The translations under genes were made by a program, and so were the position numbers. Below are positions 11,871 through 23,744 of a DNA stretch of 64,000 nt, in pieces. The DNA is from Homalodisca vitripennis (lineage: Eukaryota; Arthropoda; Insecta; Hemiptera; Cicadellidae). The stretch's first letter is position 1, and every line of letters begins with the position of its first letter. The notes below the pieces were generated by a model. That model made no database searches. It was not told where the DNA came from and saw only the letters and a program-made list of their open reading frames with translations. The stretch lies in assembly GCF_021130785.1 (NCBI RefSeq), contig NC_060215.1, forward strand, positions 68,576,501 through 68,640,500, in the 5' to 3' direction.

Positions 11871-13681
11871 CTATTATATATATAGTTAACAAAGTACTAT
11901 AGTTAACTATATACTTTGTTTCAAAATGTTTATGAAACAGTGTAAACGTAATTTAGGAATTACATGCGTTTTTGAACATAATTACAAATGTTAAGGTTCA
12001 AGGAGTCGCACGTAATTTCGAATTTTATTGCGGTAAAAATTGTCATGGCACAAGTCTTTCCAAACAATTCGCGCTCGAGAATTTCAATAAGAAGCCACCA
12101 ACACAAATCATTACTAGCCGCTCTAAACAAACTATGTTACTCTAAAAATTGAAAAACTTACTTTTTGTCGTCTTTGTACTCTTGTTATAATGACTCGCTC
12201 CTATATTCCCTTCCTAAACTCACTCGTTGACTATTTACACACACGAATATAAAAAAAAGGTTTTATAAAACTAAAAACACATAAATCATTATATCATTTA
12301 AAAAAATTACTTTGGAGTTACAAGAAATAGTTAAGGTGATACTTTTAAAACCTAAAGTTACAATTCAAATTTTATATCTTTCCATAAATTGCTCTACCAA
12401 ACTTCACACTTTGATTTGTTGATATCTTGCTTAGTCTACCCTCTGTCTGCTGTTTATGTGTTTAGGGAAACTATTATATCTTTAAGTTGAATAAAGGTTT
12501 CAATTTTAAAGTTTACAAAATGTTTACACTAATTGCGTTTTGAAAGAAGCTTCAGATCAGGTTTCAAATGGCGAGGTTTACTTGTATTTAGTAAACAATA
12601 TCATTCGCAGTAAGAAAAGATACAATAGAGTAATTGTGTAAACTAGTAAAAAGAATTTGGGTACAGTACATAAAATATACTGAACAAATTATTAAGCTCG
12701 ATTCAACAAAACAACGTGCACTGCATCCAAACACGTTTTGTAATAGGTGTACAAAACAACAAACAATAGCTAGACATATCATCCGTTAAATGCAACAATC
12801 TGATGGTTATTAATCAGCAGTTGAACAACATTATTAACTCGATTGGTGTGTTATAAGTGAGGGGTAGCGCTCAGTAAAACCTACTATTATTTACAGTAAG
12901 GCCTTTTCGGTTATTATTTGTTGCAGCGAAATGAAATAAAATCTTCATATAAAAGTAACCCATATTTGAGTATCCTTTAAGCGTTTCATGAAATCTCTCG
13001 TTTTTGGGTTATTGCTGTTTAAAAACGCTAGTTTTAAACCTGATAAGATATTTTTCTGAAACTTTTTCCTAACACCGGTCGTAATTTGACTAAATATTTT
13101 GCTAAGTTTGACCTTTAAATTTTTTAAAATATAAATATTTAATTTTTCCAACACCATAAATAAACGGTAAACCAAGCAAGATCGGATTTCACTTTATAAG
13201 ACATTTCTTACTTATTTTGACCTGAAGAATGAAATGGTAATATTTATAGAGTAATTTATGCACACCCTGTTCATTAGCAAGGAACTGATGGTAGCAGGGA
13301 TAACTGCATTGCTCTTGTTCAGGGCACCAGACATTGCTTGCGCCACCACTGAACAGAAGCTACACTATTACAATATTCTATTATTATTTAACTTTACCAT
13401 ACTTCCATTTTATGTGGTTCTCTGTATTACTTGTCCATCAGCTTGTTGCTATAACAAATCTGAATCTCACCTTAGATTTCTTACAATTTTTAAGGAGGAA
13501 CTGACGTTACCCACTTATTCGTGGGTACCAACAATCGGTATACAGTACAGCCCATACCAACTTAATCGGCTATACAATATGTATAAAATATGAAGAGTGA
13601 AAAGTGATAATATAGCAATACATCAAATTATATTATTGAATTTTATAAAAAGTTTTGAATACTGGATTAAATAAATGTTCC

Positions 13682-14040
13682 CCAGAGCGAACTTCGACGA
13701 TGCGCCGCATTGTTAATCACCACTCTAAGAGATGGGATTTGATGCAGCGAATAATGTCATGGGAAAATCCAAAAGCCGAAAGCTTTCTTGAAAAGAGGTG
13801 ATGAGGGAGCTTGTCAAACTCCTGTAGGAATTTATGGTAGATAGTATCAACCTGAACTCGTCGCTCAATCACAGGATCAGCTGTAAAAAACAGGATTACT
13901 GGTAAAAAACAGGTTTGTGGCAGTTGAGCGACTTATGAAGTCCTAATGGAGTGGAGAGATAATATTGCAAACTCTCTTATAACTGCAAACTCTTCCAATA
14001 TTTTTGGTACGACACCAACAACAGAAATAAGTATAAAAGT
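13682..14040 (-). pseudogene. LINE reverse transcriptase fragment (broken)
   Basis: Read on the minus strand, this gives the fingers-to-palm part of a jockey-like reverse transcriptase. ISVVGVVPKILEEFA (expected near RPIS...KILE) is followed by FISRSTATNLFF, which matches the usual QHGF..RST.TNL region. Next come VQVDTIY and EFDKLPHHLFSRKLSAFGFS, where the family has DFSKAFDKL.HHLLL.KL. The fragment ends with VEVRSG just before the expected VPQGS motif. The first catalytic Asp region is altered (FLQEFDKL). Stops and frameshifts make it dead. It appears to be the same LINE type as the plus-strand piece at 16.99-17.61 kb, which shares LPHHLLLRKL. Confidence 0.7.
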
Positions 14041-14900
14041 AAAGAAAGTTAAAGTGTCTTATACAGGTTCGCAGTGACTACCGCACCGTTTTCTAGATTG
14101 AGGGAAACTACTCTATCATTAACTCCATAAACTGTCCTGTCCTGGTTTTTAGAGTCTTGACTGAGCAGCGTCAACTGTAGTGGGGGGAGGGGAATGTCAA
14201 CGTTTTGAATGTTTTACGAACTCTGACGTTCACCACGTTAGGTTTCTGCGTGATTGGTCTTCATAAGTATGATCAGCCTATGAATGAAGTGTAGTATTCT
14301 TCAAACTTTGAGCATAGCATAATATGAACAATTCTACCATCAATATTGACAGGTGGATCAGAGAACAAATTCTTCAGACTCTTCTTTTCTCAAGTCAGAC
14401 TGCTTAAATTTACTATGAGCAGAAAGCCACCGTTTAAGCTAAGTGATCCAGTAGACTGACAACCAGTTGGATATCTGAAATATTTCTTCCTTTTTCCAGC
14501 TATATTATCTCTAATATTATACAAGTTAGTATTACGCCTCAGCAGCAGTACTGGTCATATAAGGGAAGAGAATAATGTGAACCCAGTTAAAAAGGTTGAA
14601 ATTTGGAAGTATAAACCGCAGTAGTATTGCAAATAAGTAGAATTATTCATACACATGACATAAAGGATGCAGATATCAAGATCAGGACAACCCTTGATTT
14701 CCTCAACTAATTTCCAACTCCGCCAGGACAGAAATTGTCATAGTGATTAGGAATAAGATATATATTTTGACCTCGATGGACCTCTTACAGGGTACGTATC
14801 GTAAAAGTCTTCCAGTGTTTCTACGTTATCCTAGAAGCCCATTGTCTAGAACCTACATTCTCTGTCCTGTTTCTTCTCGATTATCATCTACATATTCTCT
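14041..14900. other. Spacer, possible further LINE debris
   Basis: It lies between two LINE fragments of opposite orientation and is less AT-rich than the surroundings. I could not place any of it convincingly on the element's protein, so only the two flanking fragments are called. Confidence 0.4.
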
Positions 14901-15110
14901 TTTGTAAAATACGTTTTCCTTAACAAAAGAGAACGTAAAGCATGGTTTGAAAAGTGTGTAAAGCATTAAGATCTCTGAAGCATATCGTCTGAAGAAAACA
15001 ATACGTCCATACCTCCAAGAACGTGAACCAACTCAAAAGAATATCAGGCAAAATGTTCAGAAATACAATGAAGCAAAAACCCCTAGTAGTGCAGTTAGTA
15101 TCATCTTAAA
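14901..15110 (+). pseudogene. LINE endonuclease-RT linker fragment (broken)
   Basis: The plus strand reads FVKYVFLNKRERKAWFEKC, which resembles the R.RK.PWF motif of the linker between the endonuclease and reverse transcriptase in jockey-like LINEs. After a frameshift it continues with ISEAYRLKKT and QKNIRQNVQKYNEAKT, matching the basic EAYR.WK.....(Y/L)..LR linker that follows. It is oriented opposite to the RT fragment just upstream but the same way as the RT piece at 17 kb. The two may be parts of one insertion split by about 1.9 kb of other sequence. Confidence 0.5.
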
Positions 15111-16989
15111 TTTCTGTCAACTGTATGAACAATGAACTTGTGTGTGACGAAGGGACTATCACATGATCTTATGACAGCCATATTTCGGACAAATACAAAA
15201 TGCTGGGCCTAGTACCCGCAAACAACGAAACGGGGCGATGGATTTTTCCCGTATACACCGCATAGTCTGATATAAAGTTGTATTTAGTACAGAATAATAA
15301 ATAAAACTGTAGTGTTTTTGGGCTTCCCCGGTGAATTAAATTTCTCATATTTATAAGGTAGATAGATCACATAATATTAATATTAATATATAATAGATCA
15401 CAAACATATTAACTTTATATTGAAAGGCCAACAAAACATCTCCCAACTATTCATTGTTTAAAGTCATAAAAATATAATTAATAAAAATAATTCAGATATG
15501 GTTATGTGAAATGAATAACAGTAAACAAATAGGTATTACTGTTTTTCGTTAGACAATTCCTTGAATCTGTTAGCTTTATTACCCCTGTTTTCTTTGATAC
15601 AACTAAACTTTAAAAAGCCCTAAAATTTGAAACGAAGAGACACTGTTTATTTCATTGTACTTGCAATTAATTAAAGAATAATTACCTAAATAAGTGAAAT
15701 GTAATATACATGAAGCCTTTTACAACAATATACCAGTACAAAAACTAATACAATACCACTGTTTTAGGATTAACAATAAAAAAACTAATGATGATAACAA
15801 ATCATGCTATGTCATACATAATTATATTAAGTAAAGATTACAATCACTTTCGTAGCCTATATTGAGAAGATAAAATACTACTTTTTTAGATCTTTAAATC
15901 ATTCATTTTATTATGAATACATATTAATTTACTTTTTAATTACTATACACATTTTATTATTTTTATTAACTGTGAAATAACTTCCGTTTATACTTGTTTA
16001 TAAACAAATAAAAACACAAAAGTACAAATTTATTAATATTCAGAAAATTGATTTGTAATGTTCATGGGCCCATTTATTTTGCAAAACTAAAATAAAACTC
16101 CTGGAATAAATTAACGACTAAGCTATCATAGGTAAAAGTCATATACAATTTAGAAAAACTCTTTTATGTGTTTTTGTGAGAGTATTAAAAAAGGTTTTTA
16201 ATCCCAGTAACCTACAACTTTAAAATTCATAAAACGTTTTGTAGCTTTGAAATTGCTCCATATTGTTTACATTGGATTTAAAATACAAATATATACTATA
16301 AATTCCTAATTGTGTAGAAGTAGTATTTTACTGTTAAAAATAAAGTGATCTTTCCATCAATAGTGATTAAAATTTATAAAGAGAGGGAAATAGTCAAAAG
16401 TTAAATACGAAATGTCTTAATAAATCTTGGGATAATACAGAGTTTTCTCATTAACATGTAAATGTAGCAATTGTTTAAGTTGACAATAAAGTTAATTGCT
16501 ATTGATAATAAATTATGATGGAATCTACATTACTTTTAAATACGAACAGTTATTTTTATTTTTTGGACGTAAAATCAATTAGCATGTGATTCTTCGATTA
16601 CCATTACAACTCATGAATGTATTTTGAAATTATAAGGAAACTTTTACCTCATAAAATACAACGTATTGGTTATTTTAATGCTCCGGGTTATGACTGAAAT
16701 CCACTTTTTTTATTCCAGGACCAGAATAAGTTCTGGCTTTAATATTAATGAGTTATTGAACATATCACAGCCCCGTCTTGATAAGGATGCTCTATATACA
16801 TCATCCTTACGAACTACGATCAAGTTGTTGCACTGGTCTGGAATGTCAGGGGTCATCCTCGGGTTGAAACGTCTGAATTCCTCCATCTAGAAGACAGCGA
16901 TAGTCACGTTGCCTCGAACAAGAGAACTCAAACTCACTCAAGTTCAGACCAATGTCTATTAAATATATCATATCAAAAGTACGAATATT
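15111..16989. other. AT-rich spacer, no gene seen
   Basis: Very AT-rich. A 74-codon frame at 16666-16890 has no recognisable family. If the LINE pieces on either side were once one element, this stretch is a later insertion or replaces lost sequence. Confidence 0.5.
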
Positions 16990-17610
16990 TAATAAGGTTG
17001 AATGCAGTTATTTGTAAGAGAATTTACAATTTTACACCAGCTCCCACACCACTTATTATTGAGGAAGCTTCCGGACTTTGTACGTTTATCTGACATTATT
17101 TGGCAGATTAAATCGTACCTTTTATACATGCTCATTCTAAACACAAGACATATTCTAAGAATGTCCGAGTTCGATTTGACGGTAAATAGTATTCTGAGAG
17201 TTTCGATACTGAGCCAGGAATGTCTCGAGCTCCAATTTAGGGGTTTCTTTTTGCTAATAAAACATTTTTTCCATGCTGAAGTCTGACCTGCAGGTTTATG
17301 CTTATAGGTTTAATGTTAGTGTATCTCTTTTTGTCTTCTAAGTTGCAATCTACTTGGCTCTACACTCAGCAATTGTTTCTGCTGAATATTGAGTCCAAAT
17401 TAACCTGTGTCACTAAAAAACAGAATGTTGTGGTTATTTTTACTCGTGAAACTAATTTTACATTCTTTTTAATGGGAATGGGAGCTAAAAAAGCAAATTG
17501 CGTAAGATCGCATACATTTCAATAAAATCATCTATTAAATACGTACACAGTATTGTTTTGAAAGCTAAGAAAGACATAGATCTTGTTATGAAAATTCTTC
17601 AGTACCAAGG
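16990..17610 (+). pseudogene. LINE reverse transcriptase palm fragment (broken)
   Basis: Several frames together trace the palm and thumb of a jockey-like reverse transcriptase. LHQLPHHLLLRKLPDF and IIWQIKSYLLY stand for the D.L.HHLLL.KL...G...I.W..SYL block. A degraded PQGS..G region with INDI-like text follows (about 17215-17275), then VYAYRF where VYADD is expected. Next come NIESKLTCVTKKQNVVVIFT (L...K........FT), then KKANCVRSHTF and VLKAKKDIDLVMKI in another frame. The catalytic YADD is lost and at least three frameshifts are present. The downstream open frame to 17716 runs into sequence I cannot assign. Confidence 0.7.
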
Positions 17611-18784
17611 ATACGTGCTACAAAGACACCGTGAGACACCACCTATATATAAAATTATGGCTGATGTCACAAAAAATGAAGCAATCGAGGTTGTGCAGAG
17701 GAAACTGACGGATTAAAAGATTCTAGTGCTGTGCGATGACATTGCACAAAAGAGGCTTGAACATTTTGCTCTTTCAACCCGTTGCGTCGCGTCATACTTG
17801 TATTTCCCAACGAGTATGTAAATCTCACGATACATCAATATAAAATATAAAGTTCAAGAGTTTCAGTTTAAACCTATTTCATGAGAGATATGTCCCCTTT
17901 TTTGAGTATGTGACGTAGTAAATTAGTTGTATTGATGTCGCAAACACTTGTAATAAATTTGTCTTTTTGATAATGGCTGTAGAAACTTTTTGTGACTGTA
18001 ACAATAACTTATGATTGTGATCTTGTGCACGCACTCAGGATAATAGGACGGCACGAGGATAAATGAGGTAAAACGAGTGTTTAACGAAGAAATTTAATTT
18101 ATGTTTCAGTAACAATATTAATATAGAATTTAATTTATAATATGGTAACAATGAAGTAAGGTATTATAAATGCCTTGGCAACCAATAAAGGTGATGAAAT
18201 CCTGTTAGATTGTTTGATGATCATAAATGAAATAATAGTTTATAAAAGTTACAAATTAGAAACTTTTTCAAAATTATTCGCTTCATATTCTGAATTCAAA
18301 TATAAACTGAACCAAAAATACGCCAAAGCTACAAATACTGTATATTTTTAAGCATATCCAGACATTTCACTATAAAAATCAAATAATTTAAACATAAAAT
18401 GGTTAATGCCCTCAAAAATCTTTAACCTTTTCTTTAAGATTTTCATCATCTACGTAATTTACTACATTGATTTACATTGTTCTGAAAGATTCTGTTTGAT
18501 TTGTTTATTTTCGGTGAAACTTGTCCAGGTGAATTTATTTATTTGGACACCTCCAAAAAAGGAAAGAGCGGCTCGGCGGGTGCAGGAAGTTCTACAGGCT
18601 TAGAACTGTATGTACTTGATTCTGAGGCGTCCACAAGAAGAGCAACTACCTATTATAAATTAGTGTATAGTATGATTATGATCTTGTTACAAGAGTTTTT
18701 CTTTTTTTCAGTTTGGGGTTTGTGGGAACATAACTTTGACTAAAAACACGAGAAATGTCCTTTAAACATGGAAGCTCGGGGTTT
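17611..18784. other. Spacer, no supported gene
   Basis: The open text at 17640-17760 (containing MADVTKNEAIEVV and DDIAQKRLEHF) looks protein-like across one stop, but I cannot name a family. Overlapping frames at 18406-18743 include GETCPGEFIYLD and a Gly/Ser-rich stretch, and they too are unassigned. The rest is AT-rich. Confidence 0.4.
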
Positions 18785-19960
18785 TGAAAATCCTCCTGGA
18801 TCTCCCCAGAATTTCGAAAAGGCATGAGGAGCCTCCCTCAGAACGTGGTCTCTGGATTCACCACTGTGTGTACAAATGTGTATGAAAATCCTCCTGGATC
18901 TCCCCAGAATTTCGAAAAGGCATGAGGAGCCTCCCTCAGAACGTGGTCTCTGGATTCACCACTGTGTGTACAAATGTGTATGAAAATCCTCCAGGATATC
19001 CCCAGAATTTCGAAAAGGCATGAGGAGCCTCCCTCAGAACGTGGTCTCTGGATTCACCACTGTGTGTACAAATGTGTATGAAAATCCTCCAGGATATCCC
19101 CAGAATTTCGAAAAGGCATGAGGAGCCTCCCTCAGAACGTGGTCTCTGGATTCACCACTGTGTGTACAAATGTGTATGAAAATCCTCCTGGATCTCCCCA
19201 GAATTTCGAAAAGGCATGAGGAGCCTCCCTCAGAACGTGGTCTCTGGATTCACCACTGTGTGTACAAATGTGTATGAAAATCCTCCAGGATATCCCCAGA
19301 ATTTCGAAAAGGCATGAGGAGCCTCCCTCAGAACGTGGTCTCTGGATTCACCACTGTGTGTACAAATGTGTATGAAAATCCTCCAGGATATCCCCAGAAT
19401 TTCGAAAAGGCATGAGGAGCCTCCCTCAGAACGTGGTCTCTGGATTCACCACTGTGTGTACAAATGTGTATGAAAATCCTCCAGGATATCCCCAGAATTT
19501 CGAAAAGGCATGAGGAGCCTCCCTCAGAACGTGGTCTCTGGATTCACCACTGTGTGTACAAATGTGTATGAAAATCCTCCAGGATATCCCCAGAATTTCG
19601 AAAAGGCATGAGGAGCCTCCCTCAGAACGTGGTCTCTGGATTCACCACTGTGTGTACAAATGTGTATGAAAATCCTCCAGGATCTCCCCAGAATTTCGAA
19701 AAGGCATGAGGAGCCTCCCTCAGAACGTGGTCTCTGGATTCACCACTGTGTGTACAAATGTGTATGAAAATCCTCCAGGATCTCCCCAGAATTTCGAAAA
19801 GGCATGAGGAGCCTCCCTCAGAACGTGGTCTCTGGATTCACCACTGTGTGTACAAATGTGTATGAAAATCCTCCAGGATCTCCCCAGAATTTCGAAAAGG
19901 CATGAGGAGCCTCCCTCAGAACGTGGTCTCTGGATTCACCACTGTGTGTACAAATGTGTA
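18785..19960. repeat. 98-bp satellite/minisatellite, 12 head-to-tail copies
   Basis: Twelve exact-length 98-base units begin at 18785 and every 98 bases after that. Each runs from TGAAAATCCTCC to CAAATGTGTA. The array is nearly homogeneous. The main differences are in one diagnostic site: copies 1, 2 and 5 read CCTCCTGGATCTCC; copies 3, 4 and 6-9 read CCTCCAGGATATCC; copies 10-12 read CCTCCAGGATCTCC. The unit is GC-richer than the neighbouring DNA and carries no continuous reading frame, because 98 is not a multiple of 3. The patchy order of variants points to recent expansion by unequal exchange or segmental amplification. Confidence 0.97.
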
Positions 19961-22409
19961 TATGTCCAAATATTCGTTTCGACTTAAATCCAAATTTAGG
20001 AAATCTGCTTCCGAAAAATAATCACAAGAAATTAAACCCTATAAAGTTACTAAAAAGTTACTATATACTAAAGTTATACTATATTTATATATCTAAGTTT
20101 TTAAATCTTAGACAATGCGTGAACCGTGCAAACTGCAGTAACATCTTTGACTGAGTTGAAAATCATTCATAAACTTGTGTATATTGTTTATTTGACAGTA
20201 GTCAACAGGTAAGTGTAAGTTGTTTTACTCTATAAAGTAACTAAGGATGTAGAGCACTAACAATGATTAGCTCCTCGCAAACACAGCAGTTATAATACAT
20301 AATATATATTTTATAATTTACAAGGAAAATACAAATCGACTTGGTTGGTTAGTCAAAGTATTTATTAGTGTTATGTTTAGTGTTTATTAGTGTACGATAT
20401 ATTAACTTGTATCAAAATTGGTTTAGTAATTAATTTATTAATATAAATGACTTGACTATGAACGATTAAGATTAAACTCAATGAACTCATTGACCATAAC
20501 TTATACTAGAGGATTATATGAACAGATCTTATTTTGGGTTATTGGCTTAGAAATATTCTTGTATACTAATTAAAATGTGGTATGTCATAGTTTACCTTAC
20601 TTAAGGTGGTATAGTCGATGTTGAGTTCAGGAAATATTTGACGTTAAATTCACAGCTATTTAACTTAACTTTTCTGAAATCTTTTGGTAATTCCACGTGA
20701 AAATAGGCATTTAGAGTAGGCAGTTAAGGCAAAATTTGTAATCATGCATAAATAAAAACTGCTGAGATAAAAATGTTAAACCTTTACACTATGTACCAGT
20801 TATAACATCATAGAGCGACAAGTTTTTATTAAGTTTTAATTAACTTAAGGAAATTCATTCTACTAATTAAACATAATTTAAGATAATTAAATGCTTTAAA
20901 ATGATTTCCTTATCAAAATTAAATTCCAATGCCAAAATTTATTGCACTACCTTAACAAGGCTTTATATTCAACATTACATGATCTCTGATAAACTGTTAA
21001 CACAGAAGTTTACCACAGTAAACTGTTGTTGATACGATTTCAGTACATACACATTAAACCGCACTATAATGATTAGAAGTATTTTGTTAGCTTCACCCCT
21101 CACCAACAATATTTCAGGTTGCTAACTTCGGTAAAAGACTTAATATATGCAGTAATATTTAGATACCAAAGACAAACGTTTTTGATGTATGCAAATAGTT
21201 GATGTATACACCTGGTACCTAAGCTTAAGTGATTTTCAACAGATTTTCCGGGTTACATGGATAGTAACGGATTTCAAATGTAGTAACTACGAAATTCCAT
21301 TTCATGTGTAACCTTCAATGTCAGATGTATACACTTTTATTCTCCTGATAGCTAATAATTACGGTAGGCCTATATAATCGCTTACGGGTTTATTTGCCTT
21401 TCTTTCTGCTTATTTAAATAGGAGTACTAGTTTATTCTATTTAGCAAAATAAACATCAGTTACATTTGGAATCAAGACAGAACTGTACACAAAATATTAC
21501 CTCTTCCACTAGATAAGCAAATGTTTGTTACTCACATTTTTGCGGAGGAAGTGTTTATGTGTATAAATCATTATTTAAAGTTATTACAAAACGGAAAAGT
21601 TAAATAGACCATTACAAACTACATTGCAAGCGAGGTTCGTAGTACAGGTTTCCTCAAAGTAGTACACATAGAGAATCATAAATTTTAGTTGAATGTCACA
21701 TTACAATGGAATTTAAATTAGTGAATGTTGCAGGTTTATTCATTTTTCATTTTTTTCTCACAGTTACCCCAGACGTGGGAAACGGCCCGACTCATATTAT
21801 AACAATACTGTTATCCTAATCGTGAGGAGAATCTATAAGGTGTGTTTTTATAATTAATGTAATTACTCTTGTGTTGTTTATTATAAAGTTTATTATATGA
21901 GTGACTAATTTACAAATTGGATTTGAATGTAATATTTATTGTTCATGAATATATCTTAGCCAATCGATATTCTGGTCAGACAAAGATATGTATTACAAGG
22001 TGAACTCAACAAATTAAGGTTTGTACTCAATCATTATTTTAATAAAAAATTTAGAATTTCCAAAAAACTGATGGTAAGTTTTACTTACTGCATAAATGTA
22101 GCATTTCTTTTAAACTACTGATCATTGAAAGGAATGGATGCATTGCATAGAAATATAACATACATACGTGTTTAATAAGTTATGAATTATATTTATTTCT
22201 CTTTTCAACCATAATTAATTTTGTCAATGTCCCTGATATTTAACTATTCAAGCAGCAGATGGAAAAATACAAATGTGAATTGCTCCTAACTGTTTAAAAC
22301 TATTCTAAAATAGCAAAAAAAGATTCTAAAGTTTTAGGCTACTAAAGGTATTTTATATACCTACCACTGACAGATGTATGGTAATGGCCACAATATGAAT
22401 CAGTTTAGT
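19961..22409. other. AT-rich spacer, no gene seen
   Basis: I find no open frame with a recognisable product and no repeat of note in this stretch. It forms the upstream flank of the GC-rich island that follows. Confidence 0.55.
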
Positions 22410-23130
22410 AGATCGCGCGCACTGAAGGACACGGACCGCTAAGTACGCACAGCCGGCATGAACTGACGGATGACGGGCGGCGAGGCAGACAGACACGGAT
22501 GGGGATGAGGACAGGGACAGTCGGACAGTCCCCACTCCGACTCCAGTACTGGCTCCGGTTGTGAGACTGGCACTGGTACTGGCAGTGGCACATAACACTG
22601 TGGAAGGAAGTGCGTAAGAAATATGAATGATGGCGGAGAGGAGCGAGGAGCGGTGAGTGACCAGCGGCGCGGGACGGTGCGACGCGCAGTAGTCCGGTCC
22701 GGCCGCGGCCCTGTCCGGTACCGCACGGTCGCCACCGCACACCGCGCACCGCACACCGCATACCACGTGTCGACCACCTCTTAATCACCCGCCGATCCTA
22801 TTTAATTACTTGGTGCAATGTTCTGCCCACCAAATTAGCGATAACTGTTTTCGGTGAATTGTGCCATAATCGTTCCTCCTCGATTCTTGACGCAAACTAT
22901 TTGCTAGGTAGTGGGAACCGCCCGGCTATGGAGGGGGACAGGCTCAGGAATTGTTGGAATGAAATGACGAGCGAGCGCATTTCTCAATGACTCCGACTCC
23001 CGTGGAAGGATGTGCGCCGAAAGAAATATGTACTTCGGAGGAGTTCTAGGGAGTTCGGTGTGACGGACCACCCACTGTGATTCACCGACCTAGCAGAAAG
23101 AAGGTGCACTCTCCTTCATCATGAGAGTAG
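22410..23130 (+). promoter_or_regulatory. GC- and CpG-rich island, candidate promoter/first exon
   Basis: In a window that is otherwise strongly AT-rich, this segment is dense in CG dinucleotides, most of all at 22410-22780. It is the one place that looks like a host-gene promoter. On the plus strand, tandem ATGs at 22627 and 22630, the second in a favourable context (A at -3, G at +4), open a short frame MAERSEER. The frame runs straight into CG|GTGAGT, a good 5' splice-site match, at 22652/22653. The overlapping minus-strand open frames of 112-137 codons are Arg/Ser/Pro-rich and look like a by-product of GC content. The direction and the gene are inferred, and no downstream exon was found in this window. 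Confidence 0.4.
22627..22652 (+). other. Possible first coding exon with splice donor
   Basis: The short frame MMAERSEER ends at GAGCG followed by GTGAGT, so an exon could end at 22652 in phase 2. The high CpG density and good initiation context support it. The chance of such a combination in GC-rich DNA is not negligible, and I cannot see the rest of the gene. Confidence 0.25.
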
Positions 23131-23740
23131 TTGTTATCAGATCTGCGCACTTGCTAAAAGGTGTAAATTATGTCATGTGACCATTATGTTTTTAAAATTT
23201 ATTTTTAAGTGAAGATAATATATTTATTGTATTTTTTCGAATTTTAAAACACAATTTATTTCGTAACACAATTGTGTAACATTATTGATGTTTTTAATAT
23301 ATGGTTTGTTTAGATATTCACGTCTTTAAAGAAAACAAAATATGGTTGTATCTGGTATGGTATGTGCGAATACGAATGTCCTCTTTCATCCGTTACAATA
23401 TTTTCCATTATTAAAACGAATATAAAACTATATTTTAGCTCATTAGGCCTAATGATTTCGTAAAACAGCCAATACTGTTGGGTGGATTGCTCTGAAGGGT
23501 TACAAACCTAGTTTAAATAGTTCTGCAGAAGTCAAATTCTTAGCTTTGAAAGTTTAACTTTGTCTAAAGCTGAACAATATTTGTTTTAAAAACGAAAATT
23601 CGTGTACTATCTATATAGTTCAACATATGTTTTACATTAAATAGTAGTATTTAAGTAGCTAGATTTATATTTAGCAGAGTAGTACTATATATAAGGCAAA
23701 TAAAAAGTATGAACACATATAACTTTTTAACGACCGCATC
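23131..23740. other. AT-rich spacer, no gene seen
   Basis: Nothing recognisable. Composition returns to AT-rich immediately after the CpG-rich island. Confidence 0.5.
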
Positions 23741-23744
23741 TGCT

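Larger units (their letters stand above)
9481..13681. other. Mostly AT-rich spacer, no supported gene
   Basis: It includes a short GC-rich patch at 10310-10480 with overlapping minus-strand open frames (99 and 62 codons), which look like composition effects. Other open frames at 12945-13175 (minus) and 13258-13593 (plus, 111 codons) match no family I know and have no splice or promoter context. The hairpins and microsatellite inside are listed separately. Confidence 0.5.

Noticed and set aside
13258..13593. 111-codon plus-strand open frame
   Set aside because: No recognisable domain. The hydrophobic stretch is typical of AT-rich chance frames, and there is no splice or promoter context.
22353..22788. 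Three overlapping minus-strand open frames (112-137 codons) in GC-rich DNA
   Set aside because: All three frames are open at once and are rich in Arg, Ser, Pro and Cys. This is expected when stop codons are rare because of GC content, and no family resemblance is visible.
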